NCBI RefSeq assembly: GCF_029894125.1
Contig: NZ_JARXYZ010000014.1
Coordinates: forward strand, 124,001 to 188,000
Direction: 5' to 3'
DNA length: 64,000 nucleotides
Source: Kitasatospora sp. MAA19
GTDB lineage: Bacteria > Actinomycetota > Actinomycetes > Streptomycetales > Streptomycetaceae
Position 1 is the stretch's first letter, and the number at the start of each line of letters is the position of its first letter. A program made the translations under genes and the position numbers. Shown here piece after piece: positions 1 to 8,152 of the stretch. Below the pieces are notes generated by a model. The model worked only from the letters and a program-made list of their open reading frames with translations. It was not told where the DNA came from and ran no database searches.

Positions 1-318
1 GCCGCCGATCAGCCAGGCGGCGGCGCGCAGTGCGGCCAGCTGGTCCCCGGCCCGGCCGCCGACCACGACCTCGGCTGCAGTACGGGAGCCGGCCAGCTGG
101 AGCGCGACCTCCCGTACGGGGGGCGCCCAATGGCGGAACAGCAACCCGCCCACGGCGAGCGGCAGCAGTGCCCCGAGCGCGAGCAGCAGCCCTGCCCAGG
201 CGGGCAGCGTGGGCGCCCGCCCCGCTCGACCCTCGCGCCGGGCCCACCCGAGCAGCCGGCCGAGGGCGTGCTCGGGCGCCGCCTCCGCCGCCGCCGTGCG
301 GTCCGTCACCACCGTCAT
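1..318 (-). CDS. Hypothetical membrane protein, partial (3' end off window)
   Basis: The first 106 codons of a minus-strand gene are visible; the rest lies left of the window. The ATG at 318 is preceded by a strong ribosome binding site (GGGGAGGTGGAG). The N-terminus is Ala/Arg-rich and cytosolic-looking. A hydrophobic segment at about residues 41-60 (GLLLALGALLPLAVGGLLF) reads as one membrane helix, followed by an Ala/Val-rich stretch. I recognise no family. It is transcribed away from the hydantoinase operon, so it is probably the edge of an unrelated unit. Confidence 0.6.
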   Translation of the reverse strand, partial: MTVVTDRTAAAEAAPEHALGRLLGWARREGRAGRAPTLPAWAGLLLALGALLPLAVGGLLFRHWAPPVREVALQLAGSRTAAEVVVGGRAGDQLAALRAAAWLIGG

Positions 319-655
319 CTCCACCTCCCCGTGTGCGATCCCCGTCCGCTCTTCGTTCCTCGCTCTCCGCTCGCCGTTCCTGTCTCCGACTCCTGCGCTC
401 AGCCCATGCCCGATCCCCCGAAGTCGCGTTGTGCCGCCGCCTGGTGACGGTCCACAGCGATGTCCAGGCGCGTTCTACCCTGCTGTGGCCGATTCCGCAC
501 CCAGCGCGCCCGCTTTCACTCGAATGAGTAAGGGGCCCGATCCCGGGGTAAATGATCGTTTCATCCCATCCAGGACCATCCGCGTGTCCGCGTAACAAGA
601 TCGCCCCAGACGCGTTACCGCCAACGTATTGTCAGGCCACCGAGGCCCGGCCTAC

Positions 656-687
656 GGTCTACAGATCGCTTTCTACGCACGTAGACC
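656..687. promoter_or_regulatory. Inverted repeat upstream of the hydantoinase operon, candidate operator
   Basis: GGTCTAC (656-662) and GTAGACC (681-687) are perfect 7-bp inverted arms 18 bp apart. A second, tighter inverted repeat, TCTACG-CA-CGTAGA, lies at 672-685 and shares the right arm. The pair sits about 100 bp before the first gene of the operon and is the only clear symmetry in the 469-bp gap from 319 to 787. A regulator binding site is inferred. No regulator gene lies next to it in the window. Nothing else in the gap looks coding. Confidence 0.4.
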
Positions 688-787
688 CCTGCGGATCCCC
701 CGGAGGCCCGCAGACGAGACCCGCCCCGTGAACCCTCAGACCGCAGGCCCGACCCCCCGGCCGGGCAGCGGAGTTGCGGAGGTATCC

Positions 788-1630
788 ATGTCGCAGATCG
801 TCCGTGCCGCACTCGTCCAGACCCGCTGGACCGGCGACCAGGAGAGCATGATCGCCCTTCATGAGCGGTACGCCCGCGAGGCGGCCGCCCAGGGCGCGAA
901 GATCATCGGCTTCCAGGAGGTCTTCAACGCCCCGTACTTCTGTCAGGTCCAGGAGCCCGAGCACTACCGCTGGGCCGAAGCCGTCCCCGACGGCCCCACC
1001 GTCCGCCGCATGCAGGACCTCGCACGCGAACTCGGCCTGGTCGTCGTCGTGCCGGTCTACGAGGAGGAGCAGACCGGCGTCTACTACAACACCGCCGCCG
1101 TCATCGACGCCGACGGCCGCTACCTCGGCAAGTACCGCAAGCACCACATCCCCCAGGTCAAGGGCTTCTGGGAGAAGTACTACTTCAAGCCCGGCAACCT
1201 CGGCTGGCCCGTCTTCGACACCGCCGTCGGCAAGGTCGGCGTCTACATCTGCTACGACCGCCACTTCCCCGAGGGCTGGCGCGCCCTGGGCCTGGCCGGC
1301 GCGCAGATCGTCTACAACCCCTCCGCCACCAGCCGTGGCTTGTCCGCCTACCTCTGGCAGTTGGAACAGCCCGCCGCCGCCGTCGCCAACGAGTACTTCG
1401 TCGCCGCCATCAACCGCGTCGGCACCGAGGAGTACGGCGACAACGACTTCTACGGCACCTCCTACTTCGTCGACCCGCGCGGCCAGTTCGTCGGCGACGT
1501 CGCCTCCGACAAGGAGGAGGAGCTCGTCGTCCGCGACCTCGACCTCGACCTGATCGAACAGGTCCGCCAGCAGTGGGCGTTCTACCGCGACCGCCGGCCC
1601 GACGCCTACGGACCGCTCTCCGAGGCCTGA
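788..1630 (+). CDS. Nitrilase-superfamily amidohydrolase, beta-ureidopropionase-like
   Basis: A 280-residue carbon-nitrogen hydrolase that probably cleaves N-carbamoyl-beta-amino acids to the free amino acid, CO2 and ammonia in the cytosol. The nitrilase triad is visible: Glu44 (GFQEVFNAP), a Lys at about 118 (KYRKHHIPQ) and Cys155 (YICYDRHFPEG). The length is normal for the family. The ATG is preceded by GGAGG at good spacing; a longer frame starting at 629 lacks such support. It is followed 11 bp later by the dihydropyrimidinase-like gene, the enzyme that would supply its substrate. N-carbamoyl-D-amino-acid hydrolase or N-carbamoylputrescine amidase activity cannot be excluded from sequence alone. 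Confidence 0.88.
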   Translation: MSQIVRAALVQTRWTGDQESMIALHERYAREAAAQGAKIIGFQEVFNAPYFCQVQEPEHYRWAEAVPDGPTVRRMQDLARELGLVVVVPVYEEEQTGVYYNTAAVIDADGRYLGKYRKHHIPQVKGFWEKYYFKPGNLGWPVFDTAVGKVGVYICYDRHFPEGWRALGLAGAQIVYNPSATSRGLSAYLWQLEQPAAAVANEYFVAAINRVGTEEYGDNDFYGTSYFVDPRGQFVGDVASDKEEELVVRDLDLDLIEQVRQQWAFYRDRRPDAYGPLSEA

Positions 1631-1641
1631 GGAGCGCCGCG

Positions 1642-3072
1642 ATGACCACCCGCGACCCGCACGAGCGCACCATCGTCCGCGGCGGCCTCGTCATCACCGC
1701 CGCCGACGAACTCCACGCCGACGTCCTGATCGAGGGCGAACGCGTCGCCGCGCTCGCCAGCACCGGCAGTTCCGCCGCCGAGGCCTGGAGCGCCGACACC
1801 GTCATCGACGCGACCGGCCACTACGTCATCCCGGGCGGCGTCGACGCCCACACCCACATGGAACTGCCCTTCGGCGGCACCGCGGCCTCCGACACCTTCG
1901 AGACCGGCACCCGCGCCGCCGCCTGGGGCGGGACCACCACCATCGTCGACTTCGCCGTGCAGCCCGTCGGCGGCTCGCTGCGTGAGGGCCTCGACACCTG
2001 GCACGCCAAGGCCGACGGCAACTGCGCCATCGACTACGCCTTCCACACCATCGTCTCCGACGTCAACGAGGGCGTCCTCAAGGAGATGGACACCCTCGTC
2101 GACTCCGGCGAGTCCACCTCCTTCAAGCTCTTCATGGCCTACCCGGGCGTCTTCTACAGCGACGACGGCCGCATCCTGCGCGCCATGCAGCGCGGCGCCG
2201 TCAACGGCGGGCTGATCATGATGCACGCCGAGAACGGCATCGCCATCGACGTGCTGGTCGAACAGGCCCTCGCCGCCGGGCACACGGCCCCGCGCCACCA
2301 CGGCGAGGTCCGCCGCGAACTCCTGGAGGCCGAGGCCACCCACCGGGCCATCAAGCTCGCCCAGGTCGCCGGCAGCCCGCTCTACGTCGTGCACGTCTCC
2401 GCGGCCGCCGCCCTCGCCGAACTCGTCCAGGCCCGTGACGCCGGGCTCAACGTCTTCGGCGAGACCTGCCCGCAGTACCTGTTCCTCTCCACCGACAACC
2501 TCGCCGAGACCGGCGCCGACGGCTTCGAGGGCGCCAAGTACGTGTGCAGCACGCCGCTTCGGCCGCGCGAGCACCAGGAGGCGCTCTGGCGCGGACTGCG
2601 CGCCAACGACCTCCAGGTGGTTTCCACCGACCACTGCCCGTTCTGCTTCGTCGGCCAGAAGGAACTCGGCCGCGGCGACTTCTCGAAGATCCCCAACGGT
2701 CTGCCCGGCGTGGAGAACCGGATGGACCTGCTCCACCAGGCCGTCGTCGACGGGCACATCACCCGCCGGCGCTGGATCGAGATCGCCTGCACCACGCCCG
2801 CCCGGATGTTCGGGCTGCACCCGCGCAAGGGCACCATCGCGCCGGGGGCCGACGCCGATCTCGTCGTCTACGACCCCACCGCGGTGCAGACCGTCTCCGC
2901 CGCCACCCACCACATGAACGTGGACTACTCGGCGTACGAGGGCCGCCAACTCACCGGCCGTGCCCGCACCGTGCTCTCGCGCGGCACCGTCGTACTGGAC
3001 AACGGCGGCTGGCTCGGCCGGGCCGGCCACGGTGCCTTCCTGCGCCGCGACACCTGCCAGTACCTGACCTGA
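1642..3072 (+). CDS. Dihydropyrimidinase / D-hydantoinase family amidohydrolase
   Basis: A 476-residue cyclic amidohydrolase that would open the ring of a dihydropyrimidine or hydantoin to the N-carbamoyl acid. Binuclear metal ligands of the family are present in order: HTH in DAHTHM near residue 70, the Lys to be carboxylated at residue 162 (SFKLFMAYPG), His in MMHAEN and VVHVS, and Asp in STDHCPF. The ATG at 1642 has GGAG 10 bp upstream. Together with the preceding ureidopropionase it forms the second and third steps of reductive pyrimidine breakdown. No dihydropyrimidine dehydrogenase lies in the window, so a hydantoin-type or external dihydropyrimidine substrate is equally possible. Confidence 0.92.
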   Translation: MTTRDPHERTIVRGGLVITAADELHADVLIEGERVAALASTGSSAAEAWSADTVIDATGHYVIPGGVDAHTHMELPFGGTAASDTFETGTRAAAWGGTTTIVDFAVQPVGGSLREGLDTWHAKADGNCAIDYAFHTIVSDVNEGVLKEMDTLVDSGESTSFKLFMAYPGVFYSDDGRILRAMQRGAVNGGLIMMHAENGIAIDVLVEQALAAGHTAPRHHGEVRRELLEAEATHRAIKLAQVAGSPLYVVHVSAAAALAELVQARDAGLNVFGETCPQYLFLSTDNLAETGADGFEGAKYVCSTPLRPREHQEALWRGLRANDLQVVSTDHCPFCFVGQKELGRGDFSKIPNGLPGVENRMDLLHQAVVDGHITRRRWIEIACTTPARMFGLHPRKGTIAPGADADLVVYDPTAVQTVSAATHHMNVDYSAYEGRQLTGRARTVLSRGTVVLDNGGWLGRAGHGAFLRRDTCQYLT

Positions 3073-3149
3073 CCCACCCTCCCGCGCCGCCGCCCGGGCC
3101 CGTGCCCGTGATTCCCCGGGCGGCGGAACCACCCTCCCCGGAGCCACCC

Positions 3150-4163
3150 ATGGACATCGGCCTCGTCCTGCAGACCGACCCGCCCGCCCGCCTGCTCATC
3201 GACCGGATGATCCGGGCCGAACAGGCGGGCTTCAGCCACGGCTGGACCTTCGACTCCTGCGTCCTGTGGCAGGAGCCCTTCGTCATCTACAGCCGGATCC
3301 TCGCCGAGACACGGGGGTTGACCGTCGGCCCGATGGTCACCAACCCCTCCACCCGCACCTGGGAGGTCACCGCCTCCCTGTTCGCCACGCTCAACGACAT
3401 GTACGGCAACCGCACCGTCTGCGGCATCGGCCGCGGCGACTCCGCGATGCGGGTCGCCGGACGCCACCCCGCCACCCTCGCCCGCCTCTCCGAAGCCATG
3501 CACGCCATCAAGGAGTTGGCCGAGGGGCGGACCGTCGAGGTGGACGGCACCGAGATGCACCTGCCGTGGGTCGGCCCCGGCGCCGCACTCCCGATCTGGA
3601 TGGGCGCGTACGGGCCGAAGGCGCTCGCGCTGACCGGACGTCAGGCTGACGGATTCATCCTGCAGTTGGCCGACCCGTACCTCACCGAGTACATGGTCAA
3701 GGCGGTCCGGTCCGCCGCGGCCGAGGCCGGCCGGGATCCGGACGCCGTCACCATCTGTGTCGCCGCCCCCGCCTACGTCACCGACGGCGACTCGCCCGCC
3801 GCACTCGCCCACGCCCGCGAACAGTGCCGCTGGTTCGGCGGGATGGTCGGCAACCACGTGGCCGACCTGGTGAGCCACTACGGCGCGCACTCCGACCTCG
3901 TCCCGGAGGCCCTCACCGACTACATCAAAGGCCGTCAGGGTTACGACTACAGCCATCACGGCCGGGCCGGGAACCCCGACACCGCCTTCGTCCCGGACGA
4001 GATCGTCGACCGCTTCTGCCTCATCGGGCCGCCGCGGGCCCAGCTCGACCGGCTGGAACACCTCCGCTCCCTCGGCGTCGACCAGTTCGCCGTCTACGCC
4101 ATGCACGACGCCGTCGAGGCCACCATCGACGCCTACGGAACCGACGTCATCCCCCACCTGTAA
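3150..4163 (+). CDS. LLM-class, probably F420-dependent oxidoreductase
   Basis: A 337-residue luciferase-like (LLM) TIM-barrel protein (starts MDIGLVLQTDPPARL) of a subfamily that I recall accompanying hydantoinase operons in actinobacteria (TIGR03842 type, from memory). These enzymes use F420H2 or FMN in the cytosol. Typical stretches are the hydride-cofactor region GIGRGDSA and the LPIWMGAYGPKAL strand. It lies between the hydrolase genes and the permease, all on the same strand with short gaps, so it should act on the same substrate. The reaction is unknown; it may prepare or oxidise the ring substrate in place of a dehydrogenase, which is inference. Confidence 0.82.
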   Translation: MDIGLVLQTDPPARLLIDRMIRAEQAGFSHGWTFDSCVLWQEPFVIYSRILAETRGLTVGPMVTNPSTRTWEVTASLFATLNDMYGNRTVCGIGRGDSAMRVAGRHPATLARLSEAMHAIKELAEGRTVEVDGTEMHLPWVGPGAALPIWMGAYGPKALALTGRQADGFILQLADPYLTEYMVKAVRSAAAEAGRDPDAVTICVAAPAYVTDGDSPAALAHAREQCRWFGGMVGNHVADLVSHYGAHSDLVPEALTDYIKGRQGYDYSHHGRAGNPDTAFVPDEIVDRFCLIGPPRAQLDRLEHLRSLGVDQFAVYAMHDAVEATIDAYGTDVIPHL

Positions 4164-4190
4164 CGCACGTGCAGCAGACGGGAGTTGCCT

Positions 4191-5720
4191 ATGGCCGGCA
4201 CGGCCACCGGCGGCAGACAGTGGCAGCACCCCGACGGCCGGGTCGAACTCGACCCGGCCTCGGGGGAGTTGCCCTCCAACGGCTTCACCAACGACGACCT
4301 GCGGCCGGTCCCGGTGGCGCGGCGCACCTGGACCACCTACAACTTCCTGGCGCTCTGGGTCGGCATGGCCCACAACATCCCGTCCTGGACGCTCGCCTCG
4401 GGGCTGGTCGCGCTCGGCATGGACTGGAAGCAGGCCGTCCTGACCATCGCGATCGCCAATCTCGTGGTGCTCGTGCCGATGCTGCTCACCGGACACGCCG
4501 GGACGAAGTACGGCATCCCGTTCCCGGTGTTCGCCCGGGCCGCCTTCGGGCTGCGCGGTGCCAACCTGCCCGCGCTCATTCGGGCGGCGGTGGCCTGCGC
4601 CTGGTTCGGCATCCAGACCTGGATCGGCGGTGAGGGCATCTTCCTGCTGGCCGGCAAGCTGCTCGGCGAATCCTGGCGCACGGCGGGGGAGTTCGGCGGC
4701 TACCCGTGGACGCAGTGGCTGTCGTTCCTGCTGTTCTGGCTGATCGAGATGGCCATCATCGCGCGCGGGATGGAGACCCTTCGGCGGTTCGAGAACTGGG
4801 CCGCGCCGTTCGTGATCGTCGGCGCGCTGGCGCTGCTGGTGTGGATCACCGTCAAGGCGGGCGGGTTCGGGCCGCTGCTCGACCAGCCGTCCGAACTGGG
4901 CTGGGGCGGCGGGTTCTGGAAGGTCTTCTTTCCGGCGCTGATGGGCATGATCGGGTTCTGGTCGACCCTCTCGCTCAACATCCCCGACTTCACCCGTTTC
5001 GGGGGCAGCCAGCGGGCCCAGATCCGCGGCCAGGCGCTCGGCCTGCCGACCACGATGACGCTGTTCGCACTGCTGTCCGTCCTCGTCACCTCCGGCTCGC
5101 AGGCCGTCTACGGCGCACCGGTGTGGGATCCGATCCAACTCGCCGCGAGGATGGAGAGCCCGGTCGCCATCCTGTTCGCGCTGCTGACCGTCCTGGTCGC
5201 GACGCTGTCGGTGAACATCGCCGCCAACGTCGTCTCGCCGGCCTACGACCTGGCCAACCTGCTGCCCCGGTTCGTCAACTTCCGTACCGGGGCGCTGATC
5301 ACGGGCGTGGTCGGGATCGCGATCTTCCCGTGGAAGCTGATCTCCGACCCGCACGTCTACATCTTCACCTGGCTGGGCGTGGTCGGAGGGTTGCTCGGGA
5401 CGGTGGCCGGGGTCCTGATCGCCGACTACTGGGTGCTGCGCGGCACCCGGCTGCAACTCGCCGAGCTGTACCGGCCGGGCGGGGCGTACTGGTACGCGGG
5501 CGGGTGGAACTGGCGCGCGGTGACGGCGCTGCTGGTCGGGGGCGTCCTGGCGGTCGGCGGCTCGTACGGCGGGCCGTTCCCGGCGGACGGGCTGCTGCCC
5601 GTGTTCAAGCCGCTGGCCGACTACGGGTGGGCGGTCGGCTTCGGGGCGGCGTCGGTGCTGTACCTGGTGCTGGGCGCGGTGTCGGGTGGCCGGCGGGCGG
5701 GTGTGCGGGCCGGTGGGTAG
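4191..5720 (+). CDS. NCS1-family nucleobase/hydantoin:cation symporter
   Basis: A 509-residue integral membrane protein with about 12 hydrophobic segments, of the cytosine/uracil/allantoin/hydantoin permease family. NCS1 features include the early segment NFLALWVGMAHNIPSW, the helix VACAWFGIQTWIGGEG, and SLNIPDFTRFG. The start is ATG 4191, with GGAG six bases upstream; an in-frame TTG six bases earlier is less likely. Being last in the operon after two ring-opening enzymes, it probably imports their cyclic amide substrate. A terminator-like hairpin follows immediately. Confidence 0.9.
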   Translation: MAGTATGGRQWQHPDGRVELDPASGELPSNGFTNDDLRPVPVARRTWTTYNFLALWVGMAHNIPSWTLASGLVALGMDWKQAVLTIAIANLVVLVPMLLTGHAGTKYGIPFPVFARAAFGLRGANLPALIRAAVACAWFGIQTWIGGEGIFLLAGKLLGESWRTAGEFGGYPWTQWLSFLLFWLIEMAIIARGMETLRRFENWAAPFVIVGALALLVWITVKAGGFGPLLDQPSELGWGGGFWKVFFPALMGMIGFWSTLSLNIPDFTRFGGSQRAQIRGQALGLPTTMTLFALLSVLVTSGSQAVYGAPVWDPIQLAARMESPVAILFALLTVLVATLSVNIAANVVSPAYDLANLLPRFVNFRTGALITGVVGIAIFPWKLISDPHVYIFTWLGVVGGLLGTVAGVLIADYWVLRGTRLQLAELYRPGGAYWYAGGWNWRAVTALLVGGVLAVGGSYGGPFPADGLLPVFKPLADYGWAVGFGAASVLYLVLGAVSGGRRAGVRAGG

Positions 5721-5725
5721 GGGGT

Positions 5726-5756
5726 GCCACCCCGGAGCGGCCGGGTCCGGGGTGGC
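5726..5756 (+). terminator. Hairpin closing the hydantoinase operon
   Basis: GCCACCCCGGA (5726-5736) and TCCGGGGTGGC (5746-5756) are perfect 11-bp arms around a 9-nt loop, six bases after the permease stop codon. There is no T run, as is usual for terminator hairpins in high-GC actinobacteria. The function is inferred from position. Confidence 0.65.
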
Positions 5757-5863
5757 CGATTCGGTCCGGTGGTCCCGCGCCGCCGGAACCGGGCGGCGGC
5801 GGGCGGCGTCCTTCGAGGCAGAGCGGTGGGACGGGGCCGTCGCACCGCGGACGGGAGGGACAG

Positions 5864-6130
5864 ATGAGCATCGTCGCGTGGATCGTGCTTGGCCTGATCG
5901 CGGGGGCCCTGGCCAAGCTGCTGCTGCCGGGGAAGGACCCGGGCGGCCTGATCGTGACAACCCTGATCGGCATCGCCGGATCCTTCGTCGGCGGCTGGAT
6001 CGCCTCACACTTCCTGCACAGGTCGGTGACGGCGCACTTCTTCGACATGGCGACCTGGGTGTCGGCGATCGGCGGCGCCCTGGTGCTGCTGATCGTCTAC
6101 CGGCTGCTGTTCGGCAGCTCCCGACGCTAG
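5864..6130 (+). CDS. GlsB/YeaQ/YmgE family stress-response membrane protein
   Basis: An 88-residue protein of the transglycosylase-associated protein family, with three hydrophobic helices separated by short loops. The glycine-rich pattern (VLGLIAGALAKLLLPG, LIGIAGSFVGGWI, AIGGALVLLIVYRLLF) is characteristic. The ATG is preceded by GGGAGGGACAG. Its molecular role is not established in the family; members are often stress-induced. It appears monocistronic, between two hairpins. Confidence 0.87.
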   Translation: MSIVAWIVLGLIAGALAKLLLPGKDPGGLIVTTLIGIAGSFVGGWIASHFLHRSVTAHFFDMATWVSAIGGALVLLIVYRLLFGSSRR

Positions 6131-6183
6131 AACGGGCGCCGGCAACCGGTCGCGCGCGGTCGAGGTGCCGAGGAGACGCCGAC

Positions 6184-6226
6184 GAGCCGAGCCCGCGAGG
6201 CCCCACCGGACCGGCGGGCTCGGCTC
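6184..6226. terminator. Bidirectional terminator hairpin
   Basis: GAGCCGAGCCCGC (6184-6196) pairs perfectly with GCGGGCTCGGCTC (6214-6226) across a 17-nt loop. It lies between the convergent GlsB-like gene (+) and tetR (-), so it can serve both. Confidence 0.75.
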
Positions 6227-6334
6227 AACGCACCGTCGCCGACAGCTCCGCGACCCGGTCCGGCCCGCCCTCGCGAGCGGCCGGCGAGCGGGTTTTGCTC
6301 CGGGTGCCGGCCGTCCCGGGCCGTCAGGGGTGCG

Positions 6335-6922
6335 TCACCTGGCGAGCAGGCCGCCGAGGATGAGCTTCCACAGGGCCTCGAAGCGGTCGTCCACGGTCGG
6401 CTCGGACCACGAGGACGCGTATGCCGGGTCGTGGAAGGGGCTGGTGGCGTCGAACACGGCGCGGGCCGTGGTGAGGATGTGGGCGAGCTTGAACTCCTTG
6501 GTCTCCATGCCGTCCTGGACGATCTGGGCGATCTGGCCGACCAGGGTCTCGATGTGCGCGTCGACGGTGCCGCTGTTCTCCTCGACCAGCACCATGTAGG
6601 TGGCGAACAGCTCCGGGTCGTCCAGTGCCTTCCTCCGCTTGGTCGCGAACAGCGTCACCAGCCAGTTGTGCAGCCGCTCGACGGCCGGGCCGGCCTCGGT
6701 CGAGATGAAGGCGAGCTGGTGGTGCGCCTGGTCGAGCCAGCGCTGGGTGACCGCCTCGCGCAGCGCGGCCTTGCTCGGGAAGTGGCGGTAGACGCTGCTG
6801 TGGCTGACGCCGAGGATGCGGGCGACGTCCACGACGGTGGCCTTGGCCGGGCCGAACCGCCGGAGGACGTCCTCCGCCGCGATCAGGATCTGCTCGGCGG
6901 TGAGTGTGGTGTCCGTGGTCAC
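6335..6922 (-). CDS. TetR family transcriptional regulator
   Basis: A 195-residue TetR-type repressor. The DNA-binding HTH is near residues 27-55 (VVDVARILGVSHSSVYRHFPSKAAL); the C-terminal ligand/dimer domain is divergent. It lies 75 bp downstream of the aldo/keto reductase on the same strand and probably shares its transcript. That makes the reductase and the regulator itself the likely targets. No obvious palindrome was found at the shared promoter other than the heptad repeat described separately. Confidence 0.9.
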   Translation of the reverse strand: MTTDTTLTAEQILIAAEDVLRRFGPAKATVVDVARILGVSHSSVYRHFPSKAALREAVTQRWLDQAHHQLAFISTEAGPAVERLHNWLVTLFATKRRKALDDPELFATYMVLVEENSGTVDAHIETLVGQIAQIVQDGMETKEFKLAHILTTARAVFDATSPFHDPAYASSWSEPTVDDRFEALWKLILGGLLAR

Positions 6923-6997
6923 GGGGAGGTCCGTCCTTAGGGTCGTGCGGTCAAGGGTGGTGCTGCCGGTTGTGGCCGTCGGGCCGGTTCCGGCTGG

Positions 6998-8011
6998 TCA
7001 GTGCTCGCTGTCCAGGTGCGCCATCTGGGCGGCAGCGTAGCGGTCGCCCGCAGCGGCGCCGACGGGGACGGCCGCCTCGATGGAGGCGAGGTCGGCGTCG
7101 GTGAGCGTGACGTCCAGCGCGCCCAGGGCCTCGGTGAGGCGGTCGCGACGGCGGGCGCCGACCAGCGGGACGACGTCGTCACCGCGCGAGGCGACCCAGG
7201 CGATGGCGACCTGGGCGACGCTCGCCCCCTTCGCGGCGGCCACTTCGCGCAGCGCCTCGACGAGGGCGAGGTTGTGGGTCAGGTTGTCGCCCTGGAAGCG
7301 CGGGCTGTGGCCGCGGAAGTCGGTGCCGGCCAGGGGGCGGTCGGGGCTCCAGTGGCCGCTGAGCAGGCCGCGCGAGAGCACGCCGTAGGCGGTGATGCCG
7401 ATGCCGAGCTCGCGGGCGGTGGGGAGGATGTCGCCCTCGATCGAGCGGGAGATCGGCGAGTACTCGATCTGCAGGTCGCTGATCGGGTGGACGGCGGCGG
7501 CGCGGCGCAGGGTGTCGGCGCCGACCTCGGACAGGCCGATGTGGCGGACGTAGCCGGCCTTGACCAGGTCGGCGATGGCGCCGACGGTCTCCTCGATCGG
7601 GACGTTCGGGTCGAGGCGGGCGGGGCGGTAGACGTCGATGTGGTCGGTGCGCAGGCGGCGCAGGGTGTAGGCGAGCGCGGTCTTGGTGGCGGCGGGGCTC
7701 GCGTCGTAGCCGAGCCACTGGCCGTCCGGGCCGCGCTGGGCGCCGAACTTCACGCTGATCTGCACGCTCTCGCGGGCGCGGCCGCGCAGGGCCTCGTGGA
7801 TCAGCAGCTCGTTGTGGCCCATGCCGTAGAAGTCGCCGGTGTCGAGCAGGGTGACCCCGGCGTCGATCGCGGCGTGGATGGTGGCGATGCTCTCGGCCTC
7901 GTCGGCCGGGCCGTACAGGTCGGACATGCCCATGCAACCGAGGCCGAGGGCGGAGGTGACGGGGCCGGAGGCGCCGAGGGTGCGCTGTGTGGGACGGGGC
8001 GTCGTGGACAC
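6998..8011 (-). CDS. Aldo/keto reductase
   Basis: A 337-residue NADPH-dependent oxidoreductase of the AKR superfamily. It begins with the family signature RTLGASGPVTSALGLGCMGM. Catalytic Asp and Tyr lie in LLDTGDFYG and Lys in ISVKFG. The usual active-site His is replaced by Arg in IDVYRPARLD, a change I recall as common in this actinobacterial subfamily. I chose GTG at 8011 because GGAG lies five bases upstream and homology begins there; an upstream frame to 8131 reads through a repeat and looks non-coding. The substrate is unknown. It is followed by a tetR gene in an apparent operon. Confidence 0.87.
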   Translation of the reverse strand: MSTTPRPTQRTLGASGPVTSALGLGCMGMSDLYGPADEAESIATIHAAIDAGVTLLDTGDFYGMGHNELLIHEALRGRARESVQISVKFGAQRGPDGQWLGYDASPAATKTALAYTLRRLRTDHIDVYRPARLDPNVPIEETVGAIADLVKAGYVRHIGLSEVGADTLRRAAAVHPISDLQIEYSPISRSIEGDILPTARELGIGITAYGVLSRGLLSGHWSPDRPLAGTDFRGHSPRFQGDNLTHNLALVEALREVAAAKGASVAQVAIAWVASRGDDVVPLVGARRRDRLTEALGALDVTLTDADLASIEAAVPVGAAAGDRYAAAQMAHLDSEH

Positions 8012-8079
8012 GGGGACTCCAGGGGAGGGCGTGGCGCCGTGGGTGGCGATGGGCGGGGTGCCCCGGAGACCACTATGGC

Positions 8080-8152
8080 ACGACAGCGAACAGATTTCAA
8101 AATCTGTTCGCTGTCGTCTGTTATCTGTCATCTGAAACCTGTCATCTGTTAC
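8080..8152. repeat. Heptad-flanked palindrome, copy A
   Basis: Core ATTT-CA-AAAT at 8094-8103. To the right run seven 7-bp units (CTGTTCG, CTGTCGT, CTGTTAT, CTGTCAT, CTGAAAC, CTGTCAT, CTGTTAC; 8104-8152). To the left, read outward on the other strand, run two (CTGTTCG, CTGTCGT). The innermost 17 bases on each side pair perfectly around a 2-nt spacer. The right arm enters the end of the methyltransferase gene, whose stop codon (8142-8144) lies inside a unit. The same architecture recurs at 13526-13612 and 58603-58689. A terminator function is inferred. Confidence 0.9.

Noticed and set aside
2925-6206. Very long open frame on the minus strand opposite the hydantoinase operon
   Set aside because: It is antisense to three clearly recognisable genes, is Arg/Pro-rich and has no family motifs or ribosome site. 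It is an artefact of high GC.
8012-8131. N-terminal extension of the aldo/keto reductase
   Set aside because: The extension is encoded by the heptad repeat and its flank, while family similarity begins at the GTG at 8011, which has a ribosome site.
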